Below the pieces are notes generated by a model that did no database searches, was not told the DNA's origin, and worked only from the letters and a program-made list of their open reading frames with translations. A stretch of 64,000 nt of DNA from an uncultured Bacteroidales bacterium (GTDB taxonomy: Bacteria; Bacteroidota; Bacteroidia; Bacteroidales; UBA932). Position numbers and translations under genes: made by a program. Below, piece after piece: positions 31,818 to 39,459 of this stretch (position 1 is the first letter of the stretch; every line of letters begins with the position of its first letter). The stretch covers positions 1-64,000 of the forward strand of contig CAMGFA010000002.1 of the NCBI GenBank assembly GCA_946055165.1, given 5' to 3'.

Positions 31818-33509
31818 CTAGTGGACCAGCAGCTCGGGACCGTTGTCCAGAACAGTGCTGCGTTTCCATTTTTCGGTGTATCCCGGCTGCGTGAGGCCGT
31901 CCGGTGTGCCCTCGTGGTACTCGCTGTGCTTGAAACTGCCGTCTTCGTTCTGGGCTTTCACATTGCCGTCGATGAACTTCACGAGCAGCAGCTCCTCCAG
32001 ACTGCACCAGTTTTCGAATTGCTTCTGCGCTGTCTTGCAGGTGAATCGGGTCATCTGCTTGATGGCCTGGGCGTTATGCTTTTTCTGCACGAGCTTGCAG
32101 AGCTTTGCATCCATTTGAGGGACAGCCTGCTCAATCTGCTCAGTCTCAAAACGGTCTATCTGTTCGCGTACCACCGGCTCCATAAAGTTGTACATCTTGT
32201 AGCAAGCCTGGGCCACGCGGTTGCAAATCCAGAAGGCCGATTCGTCCGAGTAGTGCAGCAGGTCGCCATTGCCTTCCTTGAAGCAGTCCGGAACGGCGGT
32301 GGAGTTGACGTAACAAGGGGTGAGATAGGAAGTTGCGGCATCGTCCGTGCCAAACCAGAGCAGCGGGGCCACTTCTTTCGGAAGTCCGTTGCGCGACTGT
32401 CCCACAAGCCAGAATCCGGTCTGCTGGGTGGCGATTGCCCTTTCGTTGAGGTAGCTCTTGCCGTCCACTTCGTAATACATCGGCCTCCAACGGTACGGGC
32501 AGGCATTCCCGCCGGCGCCGGCATCGGTCCGCATATCCATCGGTGTGTCTTCGTAGTGGTCGCGCATAACATCTGCTATATCTTTTACTCCAAGAGGTTT
32601 AGCTGGCAGGATAAAGAGCGGCATTTCGCCTTTGAGCTCGTAACCCATTGCATAAGGCAGGTATTTTTCGGCCGATTCTTCCACGAGTTCGCCATCTTCG
32701 TTCTGGTAGCGGAACATGCCTTCGCCGAGGATGTTGAAGGCTGCCCAGACGCGGGCCTCACAGCCGCGGGCTCCGCCGAAATCGAGCGGGTTGTAGGCAT
32801 CGCGGAAACTGAAGTCGGCATCCTCGCCTTCGTACCAGCCCTTGCTGCGGGCGAAGGAAATCACATCGGGCGCGTAGATGCAGTCGGCATCCTGCAGAGG
32901 GAAGCGGGTGATTCGTGCCTGGTTGGCGTGTGCGCAGATGTAACCGTCGGGCACGCGCCTTGCCACCCAGACAATTCCCTTTTCCTCGCCCTTGCCCACG
33001 AGGTCCATTATCCAGGCCTCGGACGAATCGGCAATGGAGAAGGTCTCGCCTTCGGAAGGGTAGCCGTATTCGTTTGCCAACGAGACGATTGTCTCAATGG
33101 CTTCGCGGGCGTTGCGGGCCCGCTGCAGGGTGATGTAGATGAGCGAACCGTAGTCCATTATGCCGTCTTCGTTGATGCAGCATTCGCGGCCGCCCCAGGT
33201 GGTCTCGGTGATGATGAGGCCGTATTCGTTCATGTTGCCCATTGTCTGGTAGGTGTAGGGAACTTGCGCAATGCTCCCCAATGGGCGGTGTGTGTCCCAT
33301 TCCCTGATTGCGAGCTGGCTGCCGGCCTTGTGCTTGGCAGCTTTGTGGAAGTAGAGCTCTCCATAGAGCCAGTGGGAGTCGGCCGCATAGGAAACGAGGG
33401 TGGAGTTGTCCTTGCTGGCGCCTCTGCTTACCAGAACATTGGTGCAGGCGAGGCCCTGTACAGATGAAAGAAGGGCCGCTGAAAGGAGAATGGTGCTGAG
33501 CTTTTTCAT
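31818..33509 (-). CDS. Peptidase family C69 (dipeptidase), exported
   Basis: This is an N-terminal nucleophile dipeptidase related to Lactobacillus PepD and Bacteroidetes C69 enzymes. From the ATG at 33509 the signal peptide (MKKLSTILLSAALLSSVQGLA) ends directly before CTNVLVSRGASKD. Cleavage therefore exposes the catalytic Cys as the new N terminus, which supports this start; an ATG three codons earlier is equally possible. The product is 563 aa, normal for the family. Conserved stretches include NMNEYGLIITETTWGGRE and MDYGSLIYITLQRARNAREAI. It is monocistronic, probably periplasmic, and divergent from the small exported protein gene. Confidence 0.9.
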   Translation of the reverse strand: MKKLSTILLSAALLSSVQGLACTNVLVSRGASKDNSTLVSYAADSHWLYGELYFHKAAKHKAGSQLAIREWDTHRPLGSIAQVPYTYQTMGNMNEYGLIITETTWGGRECCINEDGIMDYGSLIYITLQRARNAREAIETIVSLANEYGYPSEGETFSIADSSEAWIMDLVGKGEEKGIVWVARRVPDGYICAHANQARITRFPLQDADCIYAPDVISFARSKGWYEGEDADFSFRDAYNPLDFGGARGCEARVWAAFNILGEGMFRYQNEDGELVEESAEKYLPYAMGYELKGEMPLFILPAKPLGVKDIADVMRDHYEDTPMDMRTDAGAGGNACPYRWRPMYYEVDGKSYLNERAIATQQTGFWLVGQSRNGLPKEVAPLLWFGTDDAATSYLTPCYVNSTAVPDCFKEGNGDLLHYSDESAFWICNRVAQACYKMYNFMEPVVREQIDRFETEQIEQAVPQMDAKLCKLVQKKHNAQAIKQMTRFTCKTAQKQFENWCSLEELLLVKFIDGNVKAQNEDGSFKHSEYHEGTPDGLTQPGYTEKWKRSTVLDNGPELLVH

Positions 33510-33526
33510 TTTATCCATTAATTTTT

Positions 33527-33534
33527 TAATTTTG
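33527..33534 (+). promoter_or_regulatory. Promoter -7 element of the small exported protein-pheS operon
   Basis: TAATTTTG matches TAnnTTTG 31 bases before the ATG at 33566. It overlaps the start region of the divergent C69 gene. Confidence 0.5.
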
Positions 33535-33557
33535 CACTCTTGTGTGTGAAACAAATG

Positions 33558-33565
33558 CAAAACTA
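33558..33565 (-). promoter_or_regulatory. Promoter -7 element of the C69 peptidase gene
   Basis: On the minus strand TAGTTTTG matches TAnnTTTG, 39-48 bases before the possible ATGs. The divergent promoters thus interleave within about 40 bases. Confidence 0.5.
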
Positions 33566-33955
33566 ATGAAATATTTTTATTTGCTGTTAAGTCTTTTTGC
33601 AAGCACCCTTGCTTTTGCCCAAAAACAGGACCCTGAAAAGGAAATTTATGATTTTGTGGGCAAAGAATTGGAGAAATACAGCCAGAGCCTTCAACTTGAG
33701 GTATGGCAGGAATTTTATATAGATTCCATTCTCACGCACGATTATCTGGCTCTGCGCAAGGAACTTGAGACTCTTTCGAGGGCCAAGGTCGAGAGCTCGG
33801 ACAATTACGTGATAGTGCAGGACAAGTGGATGGAGCAGATTTACAGCTCTTTTCAGAAGGTTCTCAGTCCTGAACAATGGCAAAAGTATCTCAAGCAGGG
33901 AGCAGGGCGTGAAAAGAAGGCCAGGGACAAACGCAAGGAAAAAAGAAACAAATAG
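33566..33955 (+). CDS. Small exported helical protein of unknown function
   Basis: I do not recognise a family. The 129 aa product has a cleavable signal peptide (MKYFYLLLSLFASTLAFAQ). The rest is a mostly helical chain with aromatic and acidic content (FVGKELEKYSQSLQLEVWQEFYID). The C-terminal tail is very basic (about residues 110-129, KK/RK/KR-rich). The start at 33566 is chosen over a GTG upstream because only it gives the signal peptide. It lies 2 bases before pheS and is cotranscribed with it. A periplasmic chaperone-like role is possible but unsupported. Confidence 0.65.
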   Translation: MKYFYLLLSLFASTLAFAQKQDPEKEIYDFVGKELEKYSQSLQLEVWQEFYIDSILTHDYLALRKELETLSRAKVESSDNYVIVQDKWMEQIYSSFQKVLSPEQWQKYLKQGAGREKKARDKRKEKRNK

Positions 33956-33957
33956 AT

Positions 33958-34995
33958 ATGACACTGGAAAACATCAAAAAGCTCTTGGAAGAGCTCGATG
34001 CCCTTAAATGCGGCACCGCAAAGGAAGTGGAGGAGGCGCGTGTGCGCTATCTCGGCAAAAGGGGAGAAATCACGGCTCTTTTCGAGGAGTTCCGTACTGT
34101 TGACAAAGATGCCAAAAGGGAGTTTGGGCGTATTCTCAATGAGCTCAAGCAGAAGGCAATAGCAAAAATTGAGGCGCTCAGGGACACTTTGGAAGCCTGT
34201 CCGGACGATGCCCAGCCTAAGGCCGACCTCACTCTTCCGGGCGATGAATTGGAACTTGGTTCGAGGCATCCTGTAAGCATGGTCCGCGAGCAGATTGTGG
34301 ATATTTTCCGTAAGTTTGGTTACGATGTGGCCGAAGGTCCTGAAATCGAGGACGACCACCATGTGTTCGAGGCCCTCAACTTCCCTGCAAACCATCCGGC
34401 AAGAGATATGCAGGATACCTTTTTCGTATCGGCCGGGCACCTCAATCCACTGCTGCTCAGGACACACACTTCCAGTGTTCAGGTCAGGGCTATGGAAACT
34501 ATGCCGCTGCCTATCAGGGTGGTATGTCCGGGAAGAGTGTTCCGCAATGAGGCCATCAGCGCCCGTGCACACTGCATCTTCCATCAGATTGAAGGACTTT
34601 ATATCGACGAGAATGTGACTTTTGCCGATCTCAAGCAGGCCATTCTGCTTTTTGCCCGTGAGATGTTCGGGCCTCAGACGGAAATCCGCATGCGTCCATC
34701 GTACTTCCCGTTCACCGAGCCTTCGGCCGAGGTGGATGTGAGCTGCAACATCTGTCACGGCAAAGGCTGCAATATCTGCAAGGGAACAGGCTGGCTGGAG
34801 ATAATGGGCTGCGGTATGGTTGACCCTAATGTGCTCGAGGCTTCCGGCATAGACAGCAGTAAATACAGCGGATTTGCCTTCGGTATGGGATTGGAGCGCA
34901 TCGCCATGCTCAAATGGCAGGTGAACGACCTGCGTCACTACTTCGAAAACGACCTCCGTTTCCTGCGCGAGTTCAACACCTCGCTCGAAGTATAG
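33958..34995 (+). CDS. pheS: Phenylalanyl-tRNA synthetase alpha subunit
   Basis: This is the catalytic subunit that charges tRNA-Phe; it works as an alpha2beta2 tetramer with PheT. The 345 aa chain has an N-terminal coiled coil (about 1-90) and a class II core. Motif 2 is around FRNEAISARAHCIFHQIEGLYID and motif 3 is GFAFGMGLERIAML. PheT is not adjacent, as is common in Bacteroidetes. Confidence 0.97.
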   Translation: MTLENIKKLLEELDALKCGTAKEVEEARVRYLGKRGEITALFEEFRTVDKDAKREFGRILNELKQKAIAKIEALRDTLEACPDDAQPKADLTLPGDELELGSRHPVSMVREQIVDIFRKFGYDVAEGPEIEDDHHVFEALNFPANHPARDMQDTFFVSAGHLNPLLLRTHTSSVQVRAMETMPLPIRVVCPGRVFRNEAISARAHCIFHQIEGLYIDENVTFADLKQAILLFAREMFGPQTEIRMRPSYFPFTEPSAEVDVSCNICHGKGCNICKGTGWLEIMGCGMVDPNVLEASGIDSSKYSGFAFGMGLERIAMLKWQVNDLRHYFENDLRFLREFNTSLEV

Positions 34996-35019
34996 CGGAA
35001 AGAAATGATTTGAAATAAA

Positions 35020-35047
35020 GAAGCGGAGCTTTTGCAGGCTCCGCTTC
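35020..35047. terminator. Bidirectional terminator between pheS and the mosaic lipoprotein gene
   Basis: A 10 bp perfect stem (GAAGCGGAGC with GCTCCGCTTC) has an 8-base loop. On the minus strand it is followed by a T-rich stretch; on the plus strand by a weaker one. The same stem sequence recurs at 46691-46724. Confidence 0.75.
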
Positions 35048-35067
35048 TTGAATTTCAATGTGAACTG

Positions 35068-36870
35068 TTATTCAGGAATTTCCGGCAGTTCAACGATGTC
35101 GTCACCAGGGATGATGTCCTCGGTGCCGCCGTCATCAGAAGCTCCATAAATCTTCTTGAGTACAATGTTCATATATTGAGAACCACTAATTCCGCAGAAC
35201 CAGCCTTCCACTACAACCTTCTGGCCGATAAATGGAGTAAGATCCTGATAAGGGAATGAAATGGAACCGATTCTGGTGGCCCCGTCAACAATTACATTCC
35301 AATAGTTGCCGCTTTGCTGCAATGTTCCCATAAATATAACATAGTCATAACGGTCTATCTGTATTGTGTCAAAGCTTGTAGGGGAAGTCAAATCGTAACC
35401 GGAGCCGAACCCATAATCAACTTCATTATCCCATATTACATTATACTCGTAAACATCTTTCAACTCTGGAAGGCCGTTGTATGTGGTTTTCAGCGCAATA
35501 ATCTCAATAAGATTTCCAAGTACAGGTGTGTAATCTATAGGCTTTGAGAATGTATATACAAGAATGCCATTTCTGTAATAGTTGCCTATGTTCAAAATAA
35601 AGCCTCTGTTATATATTCCGAATACATAACCTTTAACTTTGACATAAGTACCGTCTTCTACAGCAGCAGCCTCATCGTAGTTGGCACAGGATACCACGCG
35701 CTTTTCCTGAATGACATCAACGGCAAACTCTTCAGGATAGAGAACAAAGGTATAGTAACCTTCTTCTGCCACTTTGAGGTTTGCGCCGTCCGGCATCAAA
35801 TAGACTGTTGTATTAGGCAATACGGCGTCGAGAGATGCGCCGCCAAGGTTTACATCCCAAAGTCCGTTGGCTCTGAACTTGAATTCATCCTCTGCAGTGA
35901 GATATACACCGGAAACAGAGTATCCGTTTTCCGTACGTGTCATAACGATATCGTTCTCCCACTCGGTTTCGGTCATTGTTCCAACCAAGCCCCAGCTTGT
36001 AGGATTCTCTTCCGAGAATACGACGTTCCTGATGGTGCGGATTTGTGAACGCTCAAAAGTAAGGTCTTGATTGTAAACTTTTGTCATAGTGCCGGCTGTC
36101 CCGGTGAATGTAATGGTAAGGCCGCCTGTATAGGTCTGGGAAGGAAGAACTACATAGCAGTTGGTTGTCTCGTCTTCGCTAAGCCATTTCTTGACATCAA
36201 AAGAAATATAGTTGCAAGCGGTGGAATCTGCAATCATTTGGGTCTGGACAAGGCCGTCATCTGTCATATCAACCGTAAAGAAACCGGACATTAAAACATC
36301 TGCTGAATTGGATGCAATGTTTATGCTTTCAAGATATGCGTTTCCGCTTACTTCTATTTTAAGTATGGAAGCAAGGTTTTTGAACTCAAAATTCGTGTCG
36401 TCGCTTTCTGCATACATAGGATAGTAATACTTTGGATATGAATCACTGATGAGTTCTCCTTCAGTATTCAGGTTGAGTCTCTGACGAGTTGGGATTCGTG
36501 CAGCAATGGAATCGTCTTCCAATATTTTTCTAAATCCATAATATGCGACATAGTGATCGCCCGGCTTGACCTCTGAAGCGAAAGTGGCTTGAGTAGTCCC
36601 TGCTCCGTCGATAAGATATGCTGCTTTCAGAGAAGATGGTTCACCGTTTACATAGGAAATAATATCGAGTGCATCTGTCTGCTCCCAATAGTTTTTGTAA
36701 ACCTGACTGTTCGCGTCGTACTCCATGTAGGTCTTGGTGTCTGCTCCTATAGATGCAGAGAATTGAATAGTGCCGGGTCCGGAAGGAGCAGCGAACTCCT
36801 CAGACTTGGGCTGACAGGCGGAAAGCATAGCCATTGTGGCCACGAACATTCCAAAATAAATCTTTTTCAT
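35068..36870 (-). CDS. Mosaic surface lipoprotein (fimbrillin-like, SusE-like and OB-like regions)
   Basis: The 600 aa protein has a lipobox (MAMLSA then Cys). Residues about 30-290 look fimbrillin/Mfa-like (IQFSASIGADTKTY, WEQTDALDIISY, YYGFRK). Residues about 292-385 resemble a SusE/SusF-type beta-sandwich (SWGLVGTMTETEWENDIVM, EFKFRANGLWDVNLGG). Residues about 395-585 hold two OB-like domains (YVKVKGYVFGIYNRGFILNIG and YDYVIFMGTLQQSGNYWNVIV), as in DUF5689-type Bacteroidetes proteins. The tail is acidic. It lies 22 bases after the BACON gene, and the two form an operon. Carbohydrate binding or adhesion is inferred from domain resemblance only. Confidence 0.65.
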   Translation of the reverse strand: MKKIYFGMFVATMAMLSACQPKSEEFAAPSGPGTIQFSASIGADTKTYMEYDANSQVYKNYWEQTDALDIISYVNGEPSSLKAAYLIDGAGTTQATFASEVKPGDHYVAYYGFRKILEDDSIAARIPTRQRLNLNTEGELISDSYPKYYYPMYAESDDTNFEFKNLASILKIEVSGNAYLESINIASNSADVLMSGFFTVDMTDDGLVQTQMIADSTACNYISFDVKKWLSEDETTNCYVVLPSQTYTGGLTITFTGTAGTMTKVYNQDLTFERSQIRTIRNVVFSEENPTSWGLVGTMTETEWENDIVMTRTENGYSVSGVYLTAEDEFKFRANGLWDVNLGGASLDAVLPNTTVYLMPDGANLKVAEEGYYTFVLYPEEFAVDVIQEKRVVSCANYDEAAAVEDGTYVKVKGYVFGIYNRGFILNIGNYYRNGILVYTFSKPIDYTPVLGNLIEIIALKTTYNGLPELKDVYEYNVIWDNEVDYGFGSGYDLTSPTSFDTIQIDRYDYVIFMGTLQQSGNYWNVIVDGATRIGSISFPYQDLTPFIGQKVVVEGWFCGISGSQYMNIVLKKIYGASDDGGTEDIIPGDDIVELPEIPE

Positions 36871-36892
36871 TGTGTTATATATTTAGTTGTTA

Positions 36893-37318
36893 TTATTCTA
36901 TCGGTTGTCCTATAGTGATATCCTCCGTTTGCAAATTGCCTTCGAGATCGGTCGGCGGTGCAGGCGGAGTCATTGCATCCTGGCTGATTGTGATATCCAC
37001 AGTGTTGAATACGAATGCCACTTTGACTTTGATTTCTCTTTCGTAAGGGATATCGTTGGCCTCAACTGTAATCTTTACGTGTACTTCTTCTGTGGAAGCA
37101 TCTCCCCTGGAAGGGTCAATAGATACAAAAGAATCCGGGCAGCTTGCTTCCCAGGCCGTTAGGGGGACAAAGGATACGTCAATCACGCCACCCTTTTCCG
37201 GCAAAGAATACTCGGTTTGCTCTATGTTTACTGTGATATTACCCTGCTCATCCTTTTTGCAGGAAGGCAAAAGGAAAAACACAAGCATACATAAAAATGG
37301 AAGAATAAACCGTTTCAT
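36893..37318 (-). CDS. Small BACON-domain lipoprotein
   Basis: The 141 aa product from the ATG at 37318 has a signal peptide with lipobox (FFLLPS then Cys). One Ig-like BACON domain follows (about residues 30-120): YSLPEKGGVIDVSFVPLTAWEAS, then IPYEREIKVKVAF and VDITISQDA. BACON modules occur in many Bacteroidales surface proteins and are thought to act as spacers or mucin/carbohydrate-binding modules. The open frame extends upstream through the tRNA-His gene, which shows that the longer start is false. Confidence 0.8.
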   Translation of the reverse strand: MKRFILPFLCMLVFFLLPSCKKDEQGNITVNIEQTEYSLPEKGGVIDVSFVPLTAWEASCPDSFVSIDPSRGDASTEEVHVKITVEANDIPYEREIKVKVAFVFNTVDITISQDAMTPPAPPTDLEGNLQTEDITIGQPIE

Positions 37319-37378
37319 ATAGTTATAGTGTTTAATTATCTGTGTTTGCGCAAGATATGGAAAATAATCCATATATAC

Positions 37379-37410
37379 AAAAAAAGATTGGCCGCGTGGA
37401 CCAATCTTTT
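37379..37410 (-). terminator. Terminator after tRNA-His
   Basis: Minus strand: AGATTGG pairs with CCAATCT, extended by A/T pairs, and is followed by a run of T. It starts 4 bases after the encoded CCA end of the tRNA. Confidence 0.85.
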
Positions 37411-37413
37411 TTG

Positions 37414-37490
37414 TGGGGTGCGATGTGGGGCTCGAACCCACGACACCCAGAACCACAATCTGGTGCTCTACCAACTGAACTAATCGCACC
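37414..37490 (-). tRNA. tRNA-His (anticodon GTG)
   Basis: The 77-base gene folds as a full cloverleaf. The anticodon loop TTGTGGT has anticodon GTG and the T arm contains GGTTCGAGCC. The acceptor stem is GTGCGAT/ATCGCAC. An encoded extra 5' G (37490) faces C73, the identity element of histidine tRNAs, and CCA is encoded (37414-37416). Confidence 0.97.
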
Positions 37491-37506
37491 GTTTCAGTAA
37501 GGATTG

Positions 37507-37537
37507 CAAAGGTACGAATAATTTTTTATTCTGCAAG
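37507..37537 (-). promoter_or_regulatory. Promoter of tRNA-His
   Basis: On the minus strand CTTG (37534-37537) is followed after 19 bases by TACCTTTG (37507-37514), 16 bases upstream of the mature tRNA 5' end. Confidence 0.7.
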
Positions 37538-37556
37538 CACCAAAGGAGCAAAATCG

Positions 37557-38243
37557 TCAGATAGAAGAGATTGCATTGTCTGCAAAACTGTAATAGCTGT
37601 TGTCGCAGAGCACTACGTGGTCCAGAAGCGAAATCTCACACAGGGAACAAGCTTTTTGCAGCTGCTCCGTGAGACTCATATCAGCTTTGGAGGGCAAAGG
37701 TGAACCGCCAGGGTGGTTATGGGACAGAACAAGGGCAGAAGCCCCATATTCTATAGCCGTTTTCACGACCGATTTCGGGTCCACAAGTACAGAATCGCTT
37801 ACTCCAACTCCAAAAGACTGCATTTCAATCACCTTCCGCTGCCTGTCCAGAAAAAGGACCCAGCATTCCTCATGCCCCAGGCCTTTCACAACGGGTAGCA
37901 GCATGTTGTAAATGTCGCGGGCACAGGTGATGGCTCCGGAATCGCGCTGCCGGTTTTCGAGTACAAAACGGCGGCCCAACTCAAAGCAGGCCATAAGGAT
38001 TGCAGCCTTCCTGCTTTGTATTCCGGGGACGGAACAGAACTGTTTCAGATTGAATCGGGACAGCTGAACCAGACTGTCATCGGCCTCGCCCAGCAATATC
38101 CTGGCGCAGTCGAGCACATTGCAGCCTTTCGTGCCGCTTCGAAGCAGTATCGCAAGCAATTCACCATTGGAAAGGGCTCCCGGGCCCACTGTGAACAACC
38201 TCTCCCGAGGCCTTTCACTTAAACTGAGATCTTTCATCTTCAT
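37557..38243 (-). CDS. radC: RadC-family JAB-domain protein
   Basis: The 228 aa protein has an N-terminal UPF0758 helix-hairpin-helix-like region (about residues 1-95). The C-terminal JAB/MPN metalloprotease-like domain carries the zinc motif HNHPGGSPLPSKAD (H..H...D) at about residues 175-190. The historical link to DNA repair is weak and the true activity of the family is not settled. It is divergent from the Fur-family gene. Confidence 0.93.
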   Translation of the reverse strand: MKMKDLSLSERPRERLFTVGPGALSNGELLAILLRSGTKGCNVLDCARILLGEADDSLVQLSRFNLKQFCSVPGIQSRKAAILMACFELGRRFVLENRQRDSGAITCARDIYNMLLPVVKGLGHEECWVLFLDRQRKVIEMQSFGVGVSDSVLVDPKSVVKTAIEYGASALVLSHNHPGGSPLPSKADMSLTEQLQKACSLCEISLLDHVVLCDNSYYSFADNAISSI

Positions 38244-38266
38244 AGTTTATAGTTATTATAATGTCC

Positions 38267-38284
38267 TTCTCACAAAGATGAGAA
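38267..38284. promoter_or_regulatory. Inverted repeat between radC and the Fur-family gene
   Basis: TTCTCA (38267-38272), 6 bases, TGAGAA (38279-38284): a perfect 6-6-6 palindrome. It sits just upstream of the Fur-family -7 box and near a CATCTTTG box for radC. It is a candidate operator for autoregulation; no known Fur or PerR box match. Confidence 0.35.
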
Positions 38285-38292
38285 AATTTTCC

Positions 38293-38300
38293 TATATTTG
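38293..38300 (+). promoter_or_regulatory. Promoter -7 element of the Fur-family gene
   Basis: TATATTTG matches TAnnTTTG 20 bases before the ATG at 38321. No clear -33 TTTG. Confidence 0.55.
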
Positions 38301-38320
38301 CACGAACAAAACTGTAAAAT

Positions 38321-38776
38321 ATGACCATTACAAGCCCAGGCCCCACCCATAGTGCGGAAGAAATTGTTCCTGTGCTGAAGGCCCACGGCCTCAAAGCCAC
38401 GCCACAACGTCTTGCAGTTCACCAGGCAATGATTTCACTCGGCCACGCCAGCGCCGATCAGGTAGCCGATTTCATAAACCGGAACAATTCCACAAAAATC
38501 ACCACCGCCAGCATCTACAATGTTCTGTACCAGTTCTGCGAACTCGGCATTTATGCGCCGAGGCACAGCGGGAACAACAAGATGTATTTCGATGTGAACA
38601 CTTGTCCCCATATCCACCTTTACGACAAGGAGAATGACAGCTATATGGATGTGATGGACGAGGAACTCATCTCCTTCATAGACGAGCACCTGCGCAAGAA
38701 GCGTATCAAAGGTTACAAGTTCGAGGGCTTCGAACTCAATATCGTGGCCCGTCAGAGAAAGAAGAAAGTTCAGTAA
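38321..38776 (+). CDS. Fur/PerR-family transcriptional regulator
   Basis: The 151 aa protein has a winged-helix DNA-binding domain (about residues 14-90: LKAHGLKATPQRLAVHQAM, TTASIYNVLYQFCELG). A dimerisation/metal domain contains TCPHIHLYDKEN. The histidines of the HxH region are kept. However, the paired CxxC motifs of the structural zinc site in typical Fur/PerR are absent; only two cysteines occur in the chain. Regulated genes and the metal or peroxide response cannot be told from sequence. The gene is 23 bases upstream of upp and may be cotranscribed. Confidence 0.85.
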   Translation: MTITSPGPTHSAEEIVPVLKAHGLKATPQRLAVHQAMISLGHASADQVADFINRNNSTKITTASIYNVLYQFCELGIYAPRHSGNNKMYFDVNTCPHIHLYDKENDSYMDVMDEELISFIDEHLRKKRIKGYKFEGFELNIVARQRKKKVQ

Positions 38777-38799
38777 AATTTTTTGCAAAACATAGAATT

Positions 38800-39453
38800 A
38801 TGAAGCTTATCAACCTCGGAGAACAGAGCTCGGTCCTCAACTCTTTTGTGGCTCAGCTCAGGGACAAGAACATTCAGAAAGACAGCCTCCGCTTCAGAAC
38901 CAATCTGGAACGACTGGGACAGATTTTCGCTTACGAAATCAGCAAGACCCTCAACAGTGTGGAGAAACAGGTTACCACTCCGTTGGGAATTGCGACTCTC
39001 AAAGTGCCGGATGAGCAGATTGTGGTGGCAACCATCCTCAGGGCTGGACTTCCTCTTCACGAGGGTGTGCTCAGTTGTTTCGACAATGCCGAAAACGCCT
39101 TTGTTGCCGCTTATCGCAAATATGACAACGAGGGCGAGTTCCATATCCACACCGAGTATTGTACCTGCCCGGAACTTAGCGGCAAGACTCTTATTCTGGC
39201 CGATACCATGCTCGCCACGGGTTCATCGGTTCAGGTGGCTTACGAAGTTCTCTGCCAGCAGGGCGGTGTTCCCGGCAAACTCCATCTGGTGTGCCCTTTT
39301 GCAAGTGCGCAGGCTGTGGAGAATCTCAAGAAGAGCCTTCCGGAAGAGGCGGTTCTCTGGGTTGCAGCAGTTGACCCTGAACTTACAAGCCACTCTTACA
39401 TCGTCCCGGGACTGGGCGATGCAGGTGACCTCTGCTACGGTGGAAAATTGTAG
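38800..39453 (+). CDS. upp: Uracil phosphoribosyltransferase
   Basis: This cytoplasmic pyrimidine salvage enzyme converts uracil and PRPP to UMP. The 217 aa chain is normal for Upp. The PRPP-binding loop ILADTMLATGSS is at about residues 128-139, and the C-terminal uracil-binding region (YIVPGLGDAGDLCYGG) is present. It ends 6 bases before the rpoN 3' end on the other strand. Confidence 0.96.
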   Translation: MKLINLGEQSSVLNSFVAQLRDKNIQKDSLRFRTNLERLGQIFAYEISKTLNSVEKQVTTPLGIATLKVPDEQIVVATILRAGLPLHEGVLSCFDNAENAFVAAYRKYDNEGEFHIHTEYCTCPELSGKTLILADTMLATGSSVQVAYEVLCQQGGVPGKLHLVCPFASAQAVENLKKSLPEEAVLWVAAVDPELTSHSYIVPGLGDAGDLCYGGKL

Positions 39454-39459
39454 AAAAGC

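Noticed and set aside
31800..33467. A 555-codon open frame on the plus strand
   Set aside because: It lies wholly antisense to the C69 peptidase gene, which has a signal peptide, active-site Cys and family motifs. The frame arises from codon bias.
37319..37489. N-terminal extension of the BACON lipoprotein to 198 codons
   Set aside because: The extension reads through tRNA-His and its terminator; the internal ATG at 37318 opens a lipoprotein signal peptide.
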